NCBI GenBank assembly: GCA_002320245.1
Contig: DCKD01000079.1
Span: forward strand, 1-5,747
Length of the DNA stretch: 5,747 bases
Origin: Lachnospiraceae bacterium UBA1683
Lineage (GTDB): Bacteria; Bacillota; Clostridia; Lachnospirales; Lachnospiraceae
Direction: 5' to 3'
Below the pieces are notes generated by a model that was not told the origin of the DNA, did not search any database, and saw only the letters and a program-made list of their open reading frames with translations. Below, piece after piece: positions 5,704 to 5,747 of the stretch. Positions within the stretch are counted from its first letter, which is position 1; the number at the start of each line of letters is the position of its first letter. Position numbers and translations under genes: made by a program.

Positions 5704-5747
5704 GATAAGATAGCTTATAGAACAGGACAATATGAAGTGACCTCACA

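Noticed and set aside
1..5747. CRISPR array, tRNA, rRNA or insertion-sequence transposase
   Set aside because: I found no regular repeat-spacer pattern, no cloverleaf or rRNA segment, and no transposase-like reading frame.

Overview
The window looks like part of an integrative and conjugative element (ICE/CTn type) from a low-GC Firmicute, most likely a gut clostridium of the Lachnospiraceae or a relative. The basis is family recognition (VirB4-type conjugation ATPase, CD1108-type lysozyme/peptidase, an OmpR-type two-component pair with an excisionase-like gene), A+T-rich codons and strong AGGAGG ribosome binding sites. I could not run any search, so all family names are recognition from the translated sequence.

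Layout. 2-930: 3' part of a VirB4-like ATPase gene, cut by the window start and frameshifted near 220. 960-1573: a YefM/Phd-RelE/ParE toxin-antitoxin cassette with its own promoter and a paired TGTACA operator, closed by a terminator at 1612-1639. 1665-2072: an intact small accessory protein of the DUF6075 kind. 2096-3551: a CD1108-like membrane-anchored lysozyme/NlpC-P60-like protein, broken by a frameshift and by an apparent internal deletion of most of its C-terminal peptidase domain. 3552-3805: a short stretch with a long hairpin and no convincing gene. 3806-5490: an excisionase-like helix-turn-helix gene (frameshifted), an intact OmpR-family response regulator, and a histidine kinase that is frameshifted and stops making sense exactly after its G2 box. 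5490-5747: on the minus strand, three 11-bp-spaced operator half-sites, an intrinsic terminator and the missing last 34 codons of a histidine kinase.

How it fits together. VirB4 and the CD1108-like protein belong to the type IV secretion (mating) machinery: an ATPase motor and a wall-digesting enzyme. The toxin-antitoxin cassette and the DUF6075 gene sit between them as cargo. The downstream two-component pair would normally sense a cell-envelope signal and drive a neighbouring operon; such pairs often control an ABC exporter, but none is visible here.

The most striking observation is at the right end. Reverse-complementing 5491-5703 would join the GSGLGL box of the kinase in frame to an intact kinase tail, followed by a terminator and then an OmpR-type operator pointing rightwards. 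The segment therefore looks inverted. Four genes also carry net -1 frame changes while the toxin, antitoxin, DUF6075 gene and response regulator are open. Either the element is decaying or the assembly has lost bases; the sequence alone cannot decide.
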